Assembly (NCBI RefSeq): GCF_000378145.1
Contig: NZ_KB899306.1
Location: forward strand, 1-42,559
DNA: 42,559 nt
From: Saccharibacillus kuerlensis DSM 22868
GTDB taxonomy: Bacteria; Bacillota; Bacilli; Paenibacillales; Paenibacillaceae
Reading direction: 5' to 3'
Translations under genes and position numbers: made by a program
Shown: positions 15,248 through 23,901 of the stretch, piece by piece
Layout: every line of letters starts with the position of its first letter
How positions within the stretch are numbered: the stretch's first letter is position 1
The notes under the pieces: model-generated
The model's database searches: none
Told to the model about the DNA's origin: nothing
Seen by the model: the letters and a program-made list of their open reading frames with translations, nothing else

Positions 15248-16180
15248 ATGGCTTCCAAAACAATAACTGACAGTAGTGGAGGGGCGGGTGCCCGCACACC
15301 GCGAAGGTCTCTGCGCCGGCAGGGCTGGGTAACCGGTGTGCTGATGGTGCTGCCGTATACGATTTTTTTCCTGCTCTTCTCCATGATTCCGATCTTGTAC
15401 GGCTTCGGCGTAAGTTTCTACGACTGGTCGCTGCTTGGCGAAAAGTCATTTATCGGTCTGGCAAATTACCGCAATCTGCTTCAGGACGAAGAGTTCCGGG
15501 CGAATCTGATGAATACGGTAATGTTTACGCTGATCAGCGTGCCGCTGATTTCCGGCTTCGGCCTGCTGCTGGCGGTGATGGTTAACGGAATACGCAAAGG
15601 ACAGGCTTTTCTGAGAATTTCATTCTTCATGCCTTATGTGCTGTCCGTTTCCGTCATTTCGAGCATCTGGGTTATTTTTCTGCAGCCTTATACGGGTTTG
15701 CTCAACCGGATTCTGCGCGGAATCGGGGTAATCAGCAGCGAAATCTTCTGGCTGTCCGATTCGACGCTGGCCTGGGCTTCGATCATTATGGCGACACTGT
15801 GGTGGACGATCGGGTTTGTGTTTGTTCTGTTCCTGGCAGGTCTGCAGGATATACCGGAATCGTTCTACGAAGCGGCCGGACTTGAGGGGGCAAACCGCTG
15901 GCAGACCTTCCGTTACATTACGTTTCCGTCGCTGTCGCGCGTTATTGTGCTGGTCATTGTGCTCCAGACGATCGGATCGTTCAAGATCTTCGGTCAATCC
16001 AAGCTGATCACGGGCGGAGGACCTGCCGGCGCGACCAAGACGGTCGTATTCTCGATCTATGAGAACGGGTTCCAGACGTTTCAGATGGGTTACGCTTCGG
16101 CAATCGCATTCGTGCTGATGTTGGTCATTCTGATTATCTCGCTGCTGCAGACGACACTGCTGCGCAGATTTGGAGAATAA
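15248..16180 (+). CDS. ABC sugar permease, MalF type
   Basis: This 310-residue inner-membrane permease has about six helices. Its binding-protein-dependent transport signature (EAA loop) reads YEAAGLEGANRWQTFRYITF, about 90 residues from the C-terminus, and docks the ATPase. GAAAGGAG precedes the ATG at 15248; the open frame extends to 15203 without a ribosome binding site. It pairs with the MalG-type permease downstream. No ATPase is encoded nearby, as is usual for these Firmicute sugar importers, which share a MsmX/MsmK-type ATPase encoded elsewhere. Confidence 0.92.
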   Translation: MASKTITDSSGGAGARTPRRSLRRQGWVTGVLMVLPYTIFFLLFSMIPILYGFGVSFYDWSLLGEKSFIGLANYRNLLQDEEFRANLMNTVMFTLISVPLISGFGLLLAVMVNGIRKGQAFLRISFFMPYVLSVSVISSIWVIFLQPYTGLLNRILRGIGVISSEIFWLSDSTLAWASIIMATLWWTIGFVFVLFLAGLQDIPESFYEAAGLEGANRWQTFRYITFPSLSRVIVLVIVLQTIGSFKIFGQSKLITGGGPAGATKTVVFSIYENGFQTFQMGYASAIAFVLMLVILIISLLQTTLLRRFGE

Positions 16181-16232
16181 ATGCTTATTCTGAACTAAGC
16201 ATTCGAACTAAGCATCCTAAGGAGGAATTCAT

Positions 16233-17045
16233 ATGCTCGATCGCATATATCCGTATGTCGTCCGCATTGCGGCGGTTCTGTTTGCTTTCATGTTCCTGCT
16301 TCCGATTTTCTGGATGCTGTCGCTGTCATTGACACCGGAAGGCGGAAGTCTGTTTGCCGGAGGATTCAATGTATCGATGGACAATTATATGACCGTATTG
16401 AACCGTGCGCCGATCTTCGGCTGGATGGGTAACAGTCTGATGGTCTCGACGATCACGACGGCAATGGTTCTGCTGCTTGCTTCAATGGCCGCCTATTCGT
16501 TCTCCCGCATTCGTTTTCCCGGCAGCAAGATCTTGTTTATCCTGTTTCTGTCGGCCATGATGATTCCCGCCGAAGCGACACTTATTCCGTTGTATCTGCT
16601 GATGCGGGACGTCGGCCTGCTCGGTACCCGCACTTCGCTGATCCTGCCGGCAATTGCCGGTCCAATGGGTATTTTTATCTTAAAGCAGTTCTTCGACGGG
16701 CTGCCCAAGGACCTGGAAGAAGCAGCACGTATCGACGGAGCTGGCTTCTTCAAAATCTGGTACAGCATCTTCCTGCCGCTGTCGCGTCCGGCATTGGCCG
16801 CGCTCGGTATCTTCACCTTTATCGGCTCGTGGAACGATTATGTCTGGCCGCTGATTTCCATCTCCGACAAAGCGTACATGACGATTACCCTTGGCCTGCC
16901 GATGTTCCAGAGCTCGTACAATCAGGAGTACGCCCTGCCAATGACAGCCAACGCGCTTGCCGCCATTCCGGTGCTAATTGTCTTCCTCATCTTCCAAAAG
17001 CAGATCATCAAGGGTATCGCGTTTACGGGCGGCAAGGAGATGTAA
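16233..17045 (+). CDS. ABC sugar permease, MalG type
   Basis: This 270-residue permease has about six membrane helices and the EAA loop LEEAARIDGAGFFKIWYSIF. The C-terminus ends in the characteristic QIIKGIAFTGGKEM. AAGGAGGAATT precedes the ATG. It forms the translocation pore with the MalF-type partner and feeds imported sugar to the GH2 enzyme encoded next. Confidence 0.92.
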   Translation: MLDRIYPYVVRIAAVLFAFMFLLPIFWMLSLSLTPEGGSLFAGGFNVSMDNYMTVLNRAPIFGWMGNSLMVSTITTAMVLLLASMAAYSFSRIRFPGSKILFILFLSAMMIPAEATLIPLYLLMRDVGLLGTRTSLILPAIAGPMGIFILKQFFDGLPKDLEEAARIDGAGFFKIWYSIFLPLSRPALAALGIFTFIGSWNDYVWPLISISDKAYMTITLGLPMFQSSYNQEYALPMTANALAAIPVLIVFLIFQKQIIKGIAFTGGKEM

Positions 17046-17120
17046 GGGTACAGGATGTAAGGGTATAGCATGTAAAGGTATATGATGAACGGACACGATG
17101 AAAAAAGCCAAGGAGGATTT

Positions 17121-19058
17121 ATGAATATGCCATCTCCATCTCAACAGACACAGGGCGGCGCAGCTGCAATGCCGCGCCCCGAATATCCGCGGCCGCAGTT
17201 TCAGCGTGCCGACTGGCTCAATCTGAACGGCGAATGGGAGTTTGCATTTGACGACGAACGCCGTGGAGACCGGGAACGCTGGTATGAGCAGTCGGACGAT
17301 ACGGATTTTGGCAGCCGTATTACGGTACCTTTTGCTTTTCAAAGCAAGCTGAGCGGCATCGGCGATCCCGGTTTCCATGATCTCGTCTGGTATCGACGCC
17401 GTTTCGATGCACCTGCCGAATGGGGAGACAGACGCATCATCCTGCATATCGGAGCATGCGATTATGCGTCTACTGTCTGGGTCAACGGCCGCTGGGCGGC
17501 TTCGCACGAAGGCGGACACACGCCTTTTTATGCGGATGTTACCGATCTGTTGAATGCCGAAGGCGGCAATACGATCGTCGTGCGTGCCGAAGACTTCAGC
17601 CGCGACGTGACGCTGCCCCGGGGCAAGCAGTTCTGGAAAGAAGGCTCGGAAAGCATCTTCTATACGCGTACAACAGGGATCTGGCAGACCGTCTGGTTGG
17701 AGCCGGTACAGGAAGCACACCTGCAAAAAGTGAAGTTTACCCCGGATATTGATCGCGGCGAGATTCGTGTACGGATGTTCTTCTCACGGGAAACAGTAAA
17801 TACGGTTCAGTCGTCTAAAAAGGAATCGGACTCGCAAGCGGAGGGTGCCGCGGCACAGACTGCGCATCATCCTGCGAACCCTGCCGACGGACGATCTGAT
17901 GCTTCGTCCAGTAGTCGTATATCCGAATACGCCGGATCTATCACCGCCGTCGTTCGCATTTCTTTTGAGGGACAGCTGATTGCCGAGGAACGATTCCCTG
18001 TCCTTCATGTCGAAGAGTCCAGAGCGATCGGACTGAACGATTTTAACGATCACGGATTGGGACGCTGGTGGACGCCAGAGAATCCGAACTTGTACGATGC
18101 GGAGATCGAATTGATTCGCGGCGATCAGACGATAGATAAGGTAAGCAGCTATTTCGGGATGCGCAAGATCTCGATCGAGAATGGCCGGTTCAGCCTTAAT
18201 AACCGTCCGTATTTTATGCGATTGGCGCTGGATCAGGGTTATTTCCCGGACGGTGTGCTGACCGCGCCGACCGATGAGGACTATGTACGGGACATCCGTC
18301 TAGCCAAAGAAATGGGCTTTGACGGCGTGCGCAAGCATCAGAAGATGGAAGATCCGAGATTCCTGTATTGGTGCGACCGGATGGGACTGCTGGTCTGGGG
18401 CGAAGCGGCCAACGCTTATGCCTATTCGGAAGAATATGTCCGCAACTTCACCCGCGAATGGCAGGAAGCGGTCGACCGGGATTATAACCATCCGTGTATC
18501 GTAGTCTGGGTGCCGATGAACGAGAGCTGGGGCATTCCGAATGTACAGATCGACAGCCGGCAGCAGCAGCACGGGCTTACGCTGTATCATCTGACAAGAT
18601 CGCTTGACGAGACGCGCCCGGTCATTTACAACGACGGCTGGGAAATGATGCGGACCGACATTGTGGCTATTCACGATTACGAGTGGCGCGAAGAAGTATT
18701 GACTGAGCGTTACGAATCTGTGGAAAAAGCGACGAACGCTATGCCGGCCAACCGGCGCATTTTCGTCGGCGGCAGTCAGTACGAAGGTCAGCCGATCCTC
18801 GTCACTGAGTTTGGCGGCATTGCTTACAAGAAAAGCGATTGGGAAGGCTGGGGTTACTCGGGCGCGGAGACCGACGAGGACTTCTTGGAGAAGCTCGGAG
18901 CGGTTATTCGTCCGCTGATCTTATCCGGCGTCGTGCAGGGCTTCTGCTATACGCAGTTGACTGATGTGGAGCAGGAGATTAACGGACTGGTGACATATGA
19001 TCGGGTACCGAAAGTTCCGTTAGAAGAAATCCGGAAGATTGTGCGAGGCGAAGGGTAG
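17121..19058 (+). CDS. Cytoplasmic GH2 glycoside hydrolase
   Basis: This 645-residue enzyme has no signal peptide. Its domains in order are a sugar-binding jelly roll (about 20-200, LNLNGEWEFAFD...), an Ig-like domain (about 205-340) and a TIM barrel (about 345-645). The acid/base is E468 (PMNESWG) and the nucleophile is E563 (VTEFGG), both typical of GH2. The family includes beta-galactosidases, beta-glucuronidases, beta-mannosidases and some arabinosidases; substrate is not clear. The Ig-like domain carries an unusual insertion of about 45 residues (about 228-273) rich in Ser, Ala and Gln. The ATG at 17121 is favoured by AAGGAGG five bases before it; an in-frame ATG at 17082 lacks a site. 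It probably cleaves oligosaccharides imported by the preceding permeases. Confidence 0.88.
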   Translation: MNMPSPSQQTQGGAAAMPRPEYPRPQFQRADWLNLNGEWEFAFDDERRGDRERWYEQSDDTDFGSRITVPFAFQSKLSGIGDPGFHDLVWYRRRFDAPAEWGDRRIILHIGACDYASTVWVNGRWAASHEGGHTPFYADVTDLLNAEGGNTIVVRAEDFSRDVTLPRGKQFWKEGSESIFYTRTTGIWQTVWLEPVQEAHLQKVKFTPDIDRGEIRVRMFFSRETVNTVQSSKKESDSQAEGAAAQTAHHPANPADGRSDASSSSRISEYAGSITAVVRISFEGQLIAEERFPVLHVEESRAIGLNDFNDHGLGRWWTPENPNLYDAEIELIRGDQTIDKVSSYFGMRKISIENGRFSLNNRPYFMRLALDQGYFPDGVLTAPTDEDYVRDIRLAKEMGFDGVRKHQKMEDPRFLYWCDRMGLLVWGEAANAYAYSEEYVRNFTREWQEAVDRDYNHPCIVVWVPMNESWGIPNVQIDSRQQQHGLTLYHLTRSLDETRPVIYNDGWEMMRTDIVAIHDYEWREEVLTERYESVEKATNAMPANRRIFVGGSQYEGQPILVTEFGGIAYKKSDWEGWGYSGAETDEDFLEKLGAVIRPLILSGVVQGFCYTQLTDVEQEINGLVTYDRVPKVPLEEIRKIVRGEG

Positions 19059-19126
19059 CAGGGGAAAGACAGAGGTGGAAGAGGAATAGAAGCGGCAGAA
19101 AGGAAGCGGAATTCACAAAGTCAGCG

Positions 19127-19171
19127 AAGAGGCCGCATGATCCTATCCGGGATCTGCAGCCTTTTTTGATT
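19127..19171 (+). terminator. Probable intrinsic terminator after GH2
   Basis: Imperfect arms built from AGGC-GCA-GATCC and GGATC-TGC-GCCT are followed by six T residues. The remaining gap to the next stop codon holds nothing else that I can identify. Confidence 0.55.
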
Positions 19172-19185
19172 ATACAGAGAAGCAG

Positions 19186-19623
19186 TTACGCCGAACCGGA
19201 ATTCTCCCGATAAAAGCTGCCCCAATTCATCTGCTGAATACACCAGTAACCAATACCGAAGACCAACCCGGAACAAACATAAAAGCAGTGAAACAGAAAA
19301 GCTTCCGACGAGAAGAGCGAGATACCGCCCCAGAGCAGCAGAGTGAAAAAGTGGGCGATAAGCGTCGGTACGAAAAAGATTAGAATGCAGGCTGCAGGGT
19401 ACATAAGCAGCTTATACTTCCTGATCTTTTTGTCGACCATATATACGATTCCAATGTACAGGGGACAGGCGATAACGAGGAATCCGACCAGGGTGGTAAA
19501 TACGACAAAATTCAGATCTCCGCCTAACGTCTGTCCGTAAAAAAAGTCCAGTGCGTAGATATATCCTGCCAGGCCGGCGGCATAAGACAGCAGACCAAGC
19601 AGAGTCATAGCCACTGCGAACAT
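19186..19623 (-). CDS. Hypothetical four-helix membrane protein
   Basis: This 145-residue protein has four predicted membrane helices (about 3-22, 40-62, 72-95 and 108-130) and short charged loops (KKIRKYK). The ATG at 19623 follows GGAGGTGGAGG at a good distance; upstream in-frame starts lack this. I do not recognise the family. It is monocistronic on the - strand. The region up to 19948 (about 325 bp) is AT-rich, with poly-T tracts and a GCAGAC/GTCTGC stem near 19812-19837, and no gene. Confidence 0.6.
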   Translation of the reverse strand: MFAVAMTLLGLLSYAAGLAGYIYALDFFYGQTLGGDLNFVVFTTLVGFLVIACPLYIGIVYMVDKKIRKYKLLMYPAACILIFFVPTLIAHFFTLLLWGGISLFSSEAFLFHCFYVCSGLVFGIGYWCIQQMNWGSFYRENSGSA

Positions 19624-19948
19624 TCCTCCACCTCCTTCACGTATTTCAGTCATCTTAGCACAATCCAAGTTTAGAGACGGGCCTATCGCAATCTCTGTAC
19701 AAATCGCTCAGGCTTTATTTTTTTATCTCTATTCTTTTTTGTTAGTAAACTTCCTGTTAAGAAAAAAAAGATAATTTTTTCATTAATCACAGTAATCCGC
19801 TTGCATTAGGCTGCAGACACCAGAGCTTCCGCGTCTGCGGTCTTTATTTATATTGAAGCTTGCAGGAGCAGTCCCTTCCGGCAGTTCCTTGTGCTACAAT
19901 GGGAACGCGTGCAATCGCCGCAAGACGATATGCGAGAGGATGAATATA

Positions 19949-20230
19949 ATGAGCGAACAACAAGTGAACGAGAGCGAAATGATCGCATACATCGTGGATG
20001 AAACCGGATTGAGCGAAGAGGGCATCAAGATCGTGCTGAAGCATGAGCAGGACTTTATTGCGACAGCGGCCAAGAAGCCGGGAGATACCATCGAACTGGA
20101 CGGCGACGAGCTGGTCGATTACGTGGTAGGTCAGAAAAACGTTAAGCTGAATGAACTCGAAGTCGAGAACGTACTGGATGCCGAGATGGCTTACCTGATC
20201 GACAAAGGGCTGGCGGGATACGAGGACTAA
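19949..20230 (+). CDS. Small conserved hypothetical protein
   Basis: This 93-residue acidic cytoplasmic protein has a helical N-terminus (MIAYIVDETGLSEEGIKIVL), a central basic patch and a helical C-terminus (VENVLDAEMAYLIDKGL). The pattern of a conserved short helical domain suggests a real Paenibacillaceae family, but I cannot name a function. The GAGAGG site lies 9 nt before the ATG at 19949; another in-frame ATG lies three codons earlier. TACAAT at 19895-19900 may be its -10. The 266 bp after it contain an AGACAAG-type inverted repeat (20233-20239, 20272-20278) and no gene. Confidence 0.65.
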   Translation: MSEQQVNESEMIAYIVDETGLSEEGIKIVLKHEQDFIATAAKKPGDTIELDGDELVDYVVGQKNVKLNELEVENVLDAEMAYLIDKGLAGYED

Positions 20231-20496
20231 CAGCTTGTCTCACTAATAGTAGGATTTCGTTCATCTGATGCAGACAAGCCACTAAGGACTGCCTCAAAAT
20301 GACCGTTCGGTAAAAGGAAGAAAACCCAGCCGAACTTGCAGGGGAGAGAACAAACAGAACGTCGATACAGCGACGGAAATGTTTCGAAAGGCGCGTTTTC
20401 GCGAGAGAATTTGCAGAAGTTACGCTACAAGCGGGCGAATCGGCAAAGTTCCGCGCAGAGAACGCGTCTTTTCGTTATGGATGGAGGGAAACGACG

Positions 20497-21594
20497 ATGG
20501 GACCGGAAGAACGAATCAAAAGACGGGCCGAGATGGAGCAGCTCGTCTCTCAAGCGAATGCCGGTTTGCCGGAAGAGCCGACCGGACCGGCCGGGCCGGA
20601 GAAGTCTGTGAAGAAAAAAAGAAGTCTTTTTCGGCGCTTGTTCATGGGGGTTGGCTGGGGTTTGATCCTGGTGCTGCTTCTGCTGTTGGCCGGGTTCGTC
20701 TATCAATGGATGGGAGAACGCGAGGATCGTCAGGCGTATATCGCACCGGGGCAGCATGTGGAAGTGGATGGACGTAGGATGCATGTGTATCACGAAGAGA
20801 AACCGGGCAAAGCGGCGGATGAAGGGACAGTGGTGCTGATCGCCGGATGGGGAACAGCTAATCCATATGCCGATTTTTCGCCCGTGTATGAATTTCTGCG
20901 GAACCAGGCGGCATTTGCCGTTGTTGACCGATTCGGTTACGGTTACAGCGATGTAACGGACGAGAAGCGGGATATCGACCGAATGACGGAGGAGCTGCAC
21001 GAAGGATTGGAAAAGGCGGGCGTACAGCCTCCCTATGTGCTGACGGCGCATTCGCTCGGCAGTCTGGAAGCGATCCGCTACGCCCAGCGCTATCCGGAAG
21101 AAGTGAAAGGGATTGTCACGATCGATTCCGGTTCGCCTGAATTTTATCAGACTTTTCCGGCGCGTACGCTGCAGCTGCAGCGGGTCGCGATTAAGTCCGG
21201 CCTTGTACGGGCGCTGTATCATATCAACGGCTTCGATGCTTATTTGAACGGACAGAGAAACGGATTGAGGCTGCTATCGCCGGAGATGAAGGAACAGGAA
21301 CGGCTGGCTACCCTTCTTGTGGCCCTCAACGATAATGTGACGGACGAGGTTCGCAGAGCCGCGGCCAACGCAGACAAGCTGGTCGAAGACAAACAGCGGC
21401 TTGAGGTTCCCATCATTCAACTGTTTGCGGATCAATTCGGCGAAGTGACGGACGAATGGCTGGACAGCCAGCGGCAGTTCGGAGAGTCATGGTCTGCAGA
21501 TTCGAAAATGACCGTAGTGCAGGGCAGCGCGCATTCCATTCAGGCTTATCACCCGGAATCGGTAGCCGAAGCCGCGTTGGAGCTGGTGGATTGA
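20497..21594 (+). CDS. Membrane-anchored alpha/beta hydrolase
   Basis: This 365-residue protein has a charged cytoplasmic N-terminus (1-48), one membrane helix (about 50-70) and an extracytoplasmic alpha/beta-hydrolase fold. The nucleophile elbow is AHSLGS (S186). Catalytic His is H346 (GSAHSIQAY), and the acid may be D312 (LFADQF). The oxyanion-type strand is VVLIAGWGT. Substrate is unknown. It is the first of a tandem pair with the gene at 21636, which is closely similar through the whole catalytic domain but has a shorter N-terminus. GGAGGGAAA precedes the ATG. Confidence 0.85.
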   Translation: MGPEERIKRRAEMEQLVSQANAGLPEEPTGPAGPEKSVKKKRSLFRRLFMGVGWGLILVLLLLLAGFVYQWMGEREDRQAYIAPGQHVEVDGRRMHVYHEEKPGKAADEGTVVLIAGWGTANPYADFSPVYEFLRNQAAFAVVDRFGYGYSDVTDEKRDIDRMTEELHEGLEKAGVQPPYVLTAHSLGSLEAIRYAQRYPEEVKGIVTIDSGSPEFYQTFPARTLQLQRVAIKSGLVRALYHINGFDAYLNGQRNGLRLLSPEMKEQERLATLLVALNDNVTDEVRRAAANADKLVEDKQRLEVPIIQLFADQFGEVTDEWLDSQRQFGESWSADSKMTVVQGSAHSIQAYHPESVAEAALELVD

Positions 21595-21635
21595 AGAAGC
21601 GTTCGTGAGAGCGTTCGTAAGAAGGAGAGAGGACG

Positions 21636-22643
21636 TTGGAAAAAAAGACAAAGGCGCTGCCGCGCAAGCTAATGAGGGTGGGTAAACGAATGCTGAGCTT
21701 CCTGCTTCTCCTGCTGCTGGCAGGCTTTCTGTATCAGTGGTTCGGCGAGCGCAGCGACCGGCAGGCATATATCGCGCCGGGACAGCGTGTGGAAGTAAAC
21801 GGACATAGGATGCACGTCTATCACGAAAAGAAGCCGGACAAAGCGGCGGACGAAGGGACGATTGTGCTGATTGCAGGCTGGGGTACGCCGAATCCGTACG
21901 CCAACTTTTCGCCCGTCTACGATAAGCTCAGAGGGCAGGGCAGCTTCGCTGTCGTCGAACGGTTCGGATACGGCTACAGCGATGTGACGGACGAGAAGCG
22001 GGAGATCGATACAATGACGCAGGAGCTGCATGAAGCATTGGAAAAAGCGGGCGTGCGCCCGCCTTATGTGCTGGCGGCGCATTCGCTCGGCGTGTTGGAG
22101 TCGATCCGATTCTCGCAGTTCTATCCGGAGGAAGTTACAGGTCTGGTCATGATCGATACCGGTTCGCCGGAGTTCTACGAAACGTTCCGTTCGCAGGCAA
22201 TGCAGTCGCAGCTTCAGCGGATTGCGATCAAGTCCGGCATTGTTCGTGCGCTGTATCATGTGCCTGGATTTGCGGAACGGGTTGCAAGCGGGCGCAACGG
22301 ACTGAAACTGCTGTCTCCGGAGATGAAGGAACAGGACCGATTGGCGACCATGCTCATCGCCAACAATAAGAACGTAACGGACGAGATGCGGCAGATGCAT
22401 GCCAATGCGCGAAAAGTTGTGGAAGACAAGCAGAAGTTGAACGTCCCCATGACCATACTGGTCGCGGATAATTTTGGCCGGACCAGCGAAGAGCGCATAG
22501 CTGCCCAGCGGCAGTTCGGCGAATCGTGGGCGAACCAGTCGGAGGTTGTGGTCGTGCAGGGCAGCAGACACTCCATGCAGGCTTATCAGCCTCAGGCCAT
22601 TGCCGATGCGGCTCTGGAATTGATTCATACCAAGGATAAATGA
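21636..22643 (+). CDS. Membrane-anchored alpha/beta hydrolase, tandem paralogue
   Basis: This 335-residue protein begins with TTG after AAGGAGAGAGG. It has a short basic N-terminus, one helix (about 18-34) and the hydrolase fold with S150 (AHSLGV) and H312 (GSRHSMQAY). By eye it shares most residues with the protein encoded just upstream (for example RFGYGYSDVTDEKR and LLSPEMKEQ). Only 41 bp separate them, so they probably arose by local duplication and are co-transcribed. The upstream copy has an additional 40-residue cytoplasmic tail, which may be an interaction site. Confidence 0.85.
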   Translation: MEKKTKALPRKLMRVGKRMLSFLLLLLLAGFLYQWFGERSDRQAYIAPGQRVEVNGHRMHVYHEKKPDKAADEGTIVLIAGWGTPNPYANFSPVYDKLRGQGSFAVVERFGYGYSDVTDEKREIDTMTQELHEALEKAGVRPPYVLAAHSLGVLESIRFSQFYPEEVTGLVMIDTGSPEFYETFRSQAMQSQLQRIAIKSGIVRALYHVPGFAERVASGRNGLKLLSPEMKEQDRLATMLIANNKNVTDEMRQMHANARKVVEDKQKLNVPMTILVADNFGRTSEERIAAQRQFGESWANQSEVVVVQGSRHSMQAYQPQAIADAALELIHTKDK

Positions 22644-22679
22644 TCGAGCGGTAAGTGACCGGGCGAGAACGAACGGATG

Positions 22680-22723
22680 ATAAATGACTGAACAATAGAT
22701 GACTGAATAATAAGTGATCTAAT
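22680..22723 (+). repeat. Degenerate short tandem repeats
   Basis: Three tandem units of about 14-15 bp (ATAAATGACTGAAC, AATAGATGACTGAAT, AATAAGTGATCTAAT), plus two weaker units just upstream, fill the gap after the hydrolase pair. They contain many stop codons and no coding signal. Confidence 0.45.
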
Positions 22724-22755
22724 GATGGACGACATGTCGATAAAAGGGAGTTCGG

Positions 22756-22785
22756 TTGACAGCTCTTCTATCCTGAAACTATAAT
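22756..22785 (+). promoter_or_regulatory. Strong sigma-A promoter
   Basis: TTGACA (22756-22761), an 18-bp spacer and TATAAT (22780-22785) lie 55 bp upstream of the oxidoreductase start at 22840. Confidence 0.85.
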
Positions 22786-22839
22786 GGTTACAATTGCATG
22801 CGGTACTCTACCATTATCTACTCAAAGGAGCGATTATTC

Positions 22840-23715
22840 ATGGGCAAAATTATCGTAACCGGAGCATCCGGTCATCTCGGCACTTCCGCTATCCGTCATC
22901 TGCTGGATCTCGGCGTACAGGCGAGTAACATCGTCGGCGTCGTACGTGACAAGGCTAAAGGCACTGCACTCGCTGATCTGGGCATCGAGCTGCGTCTGGG
23001 CGACTACGACAACGCGGCTTCGCTGCCGTCGGCGTTCGAAGGCGGAGAGAAGCTGCTGTTCGTCTCGGCTTCCTCGATGGACAACACGCTGCGTGTCCGT
23101 CAGCATTCGGCGGTTGTGGAAGCGGCTCGCAACGCGGGAATCAAGCATATTGCGTATACGGGCTTCGCGTTCCCGGAGAAGATGACCATTGGCTTGGAAA
23201 ATGTCCATATGGCGACGGAGTACATGATCCGCACGACAGGCATTGATTACACGTTCCTGCGCAACGGCTTCTACCTAGAGCTGCTCGTAAACGAAGGCAC
23301 GGCAGCGGCTGTAGAAGCCGGAACGGTAATTTCCGCAGCTCCAACCGGCAAAATGAACTATGTGACCCGCGACAATCTGGCTCGCGCGGCAGCTGTCGTG
23401 CTAACCGGGGAAGGTCATGCGAACAAGATCTATGAACTGACGGCTGCAGAGCCGTTCTCGTACGACGAGTATGCCGCCGTACTGGCGGAAGTGTCCGGCA
23501 AACTGGTCGTGCACAAGGCTCTGCCGGCTCCCGAGGCGGTCAGTGCGATGGTATCAGCCGGCGTGCCGGAAGGTGGAGCGGGCTTTATGGTTCATGTCGT
23601 AGATGCCGCGATCGAGAACGGAGAATTCGGCACGCCGTCGAACGATCTGGTCAACCTGATCGGGGATGCATATACGCCGTTGAAAGCGGCTGTGGAAGCG
23701 GCGATCAAGGGTTAA
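22840..23715 (+). CDS. NmrA/QOR2-type NAD(P)-dependent oxidoreductase
   Basis: This 291-residue atypical short-chain dehydrogenase has the dinucleotide-binding motif VTGASGHLG near the N-terminus, the HIAYTGFAFPEK segment, and the MNYVTRDNLARAAAVVL region seen in YtfG/QOR2 quinone oxidoreductases and other NmrA-like proteins. Such proteins reduce quinones or act as redox sensors using NADPH. CAAAGGAG precedes the ATG at 22840. It is monocistronic with its own strong promoter and terminator. These genes are often controlled by HxlR regulators, but none lies beside it. Confidence 0.85.
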   Translation: MGKIIVTGASGHLGTSAIRHLLDLGVQASNIVGVVRDKAKGTALADLGIELRLGDYDNAASLPSAFEGGEKLLFVSASSMDNTLRVRQHSAVVEAARNAGIKHIAYTGFAFPEKMTIGLENVHMATEYMIRTTGIDYTFLRNGFYLELLVNEGTAAAVEAGTVISAAPTGKMNYVTRDNLARAAAVVLTGEGHANKIYELTAAEPFSYDEYAAVLAEVSGKLVVHKALPAPEAVSAMVSAGVPEGGAGFMVHVVDAAIENGEFGTPSNDLVNLIGDAYTPLKAAVEAAIKG

Positions 23716-23781
23716 TAGCTAAGGAAGCGTCTTGAGCTTGGTTTGCGAATAATGAAATAAGTAGGTGAACAGCCTGAACAC

Positions 23782-23819
23782 AAAAGCGACCAGTATGCTG
23801 AGCATACCGGTCGCTTTTT
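23782..23819. terminator. Bidirectional terminator
   Basis: Arms AAAAGCGACC (23782-23791) and GGTCGCTTTT (23809-23818), with an inner TATGCT/AGCATA stem, lie between convergent transcripts. Confidence 0.85.
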
Positions 23820-23901
23820 GTCAGGTTAAGCGCTGATCGATCTTTAGACAGAAGATTAGAAGTTGAAGGCAGGATGGACAGAAGCCATATAGATGCCGAA
23901 T

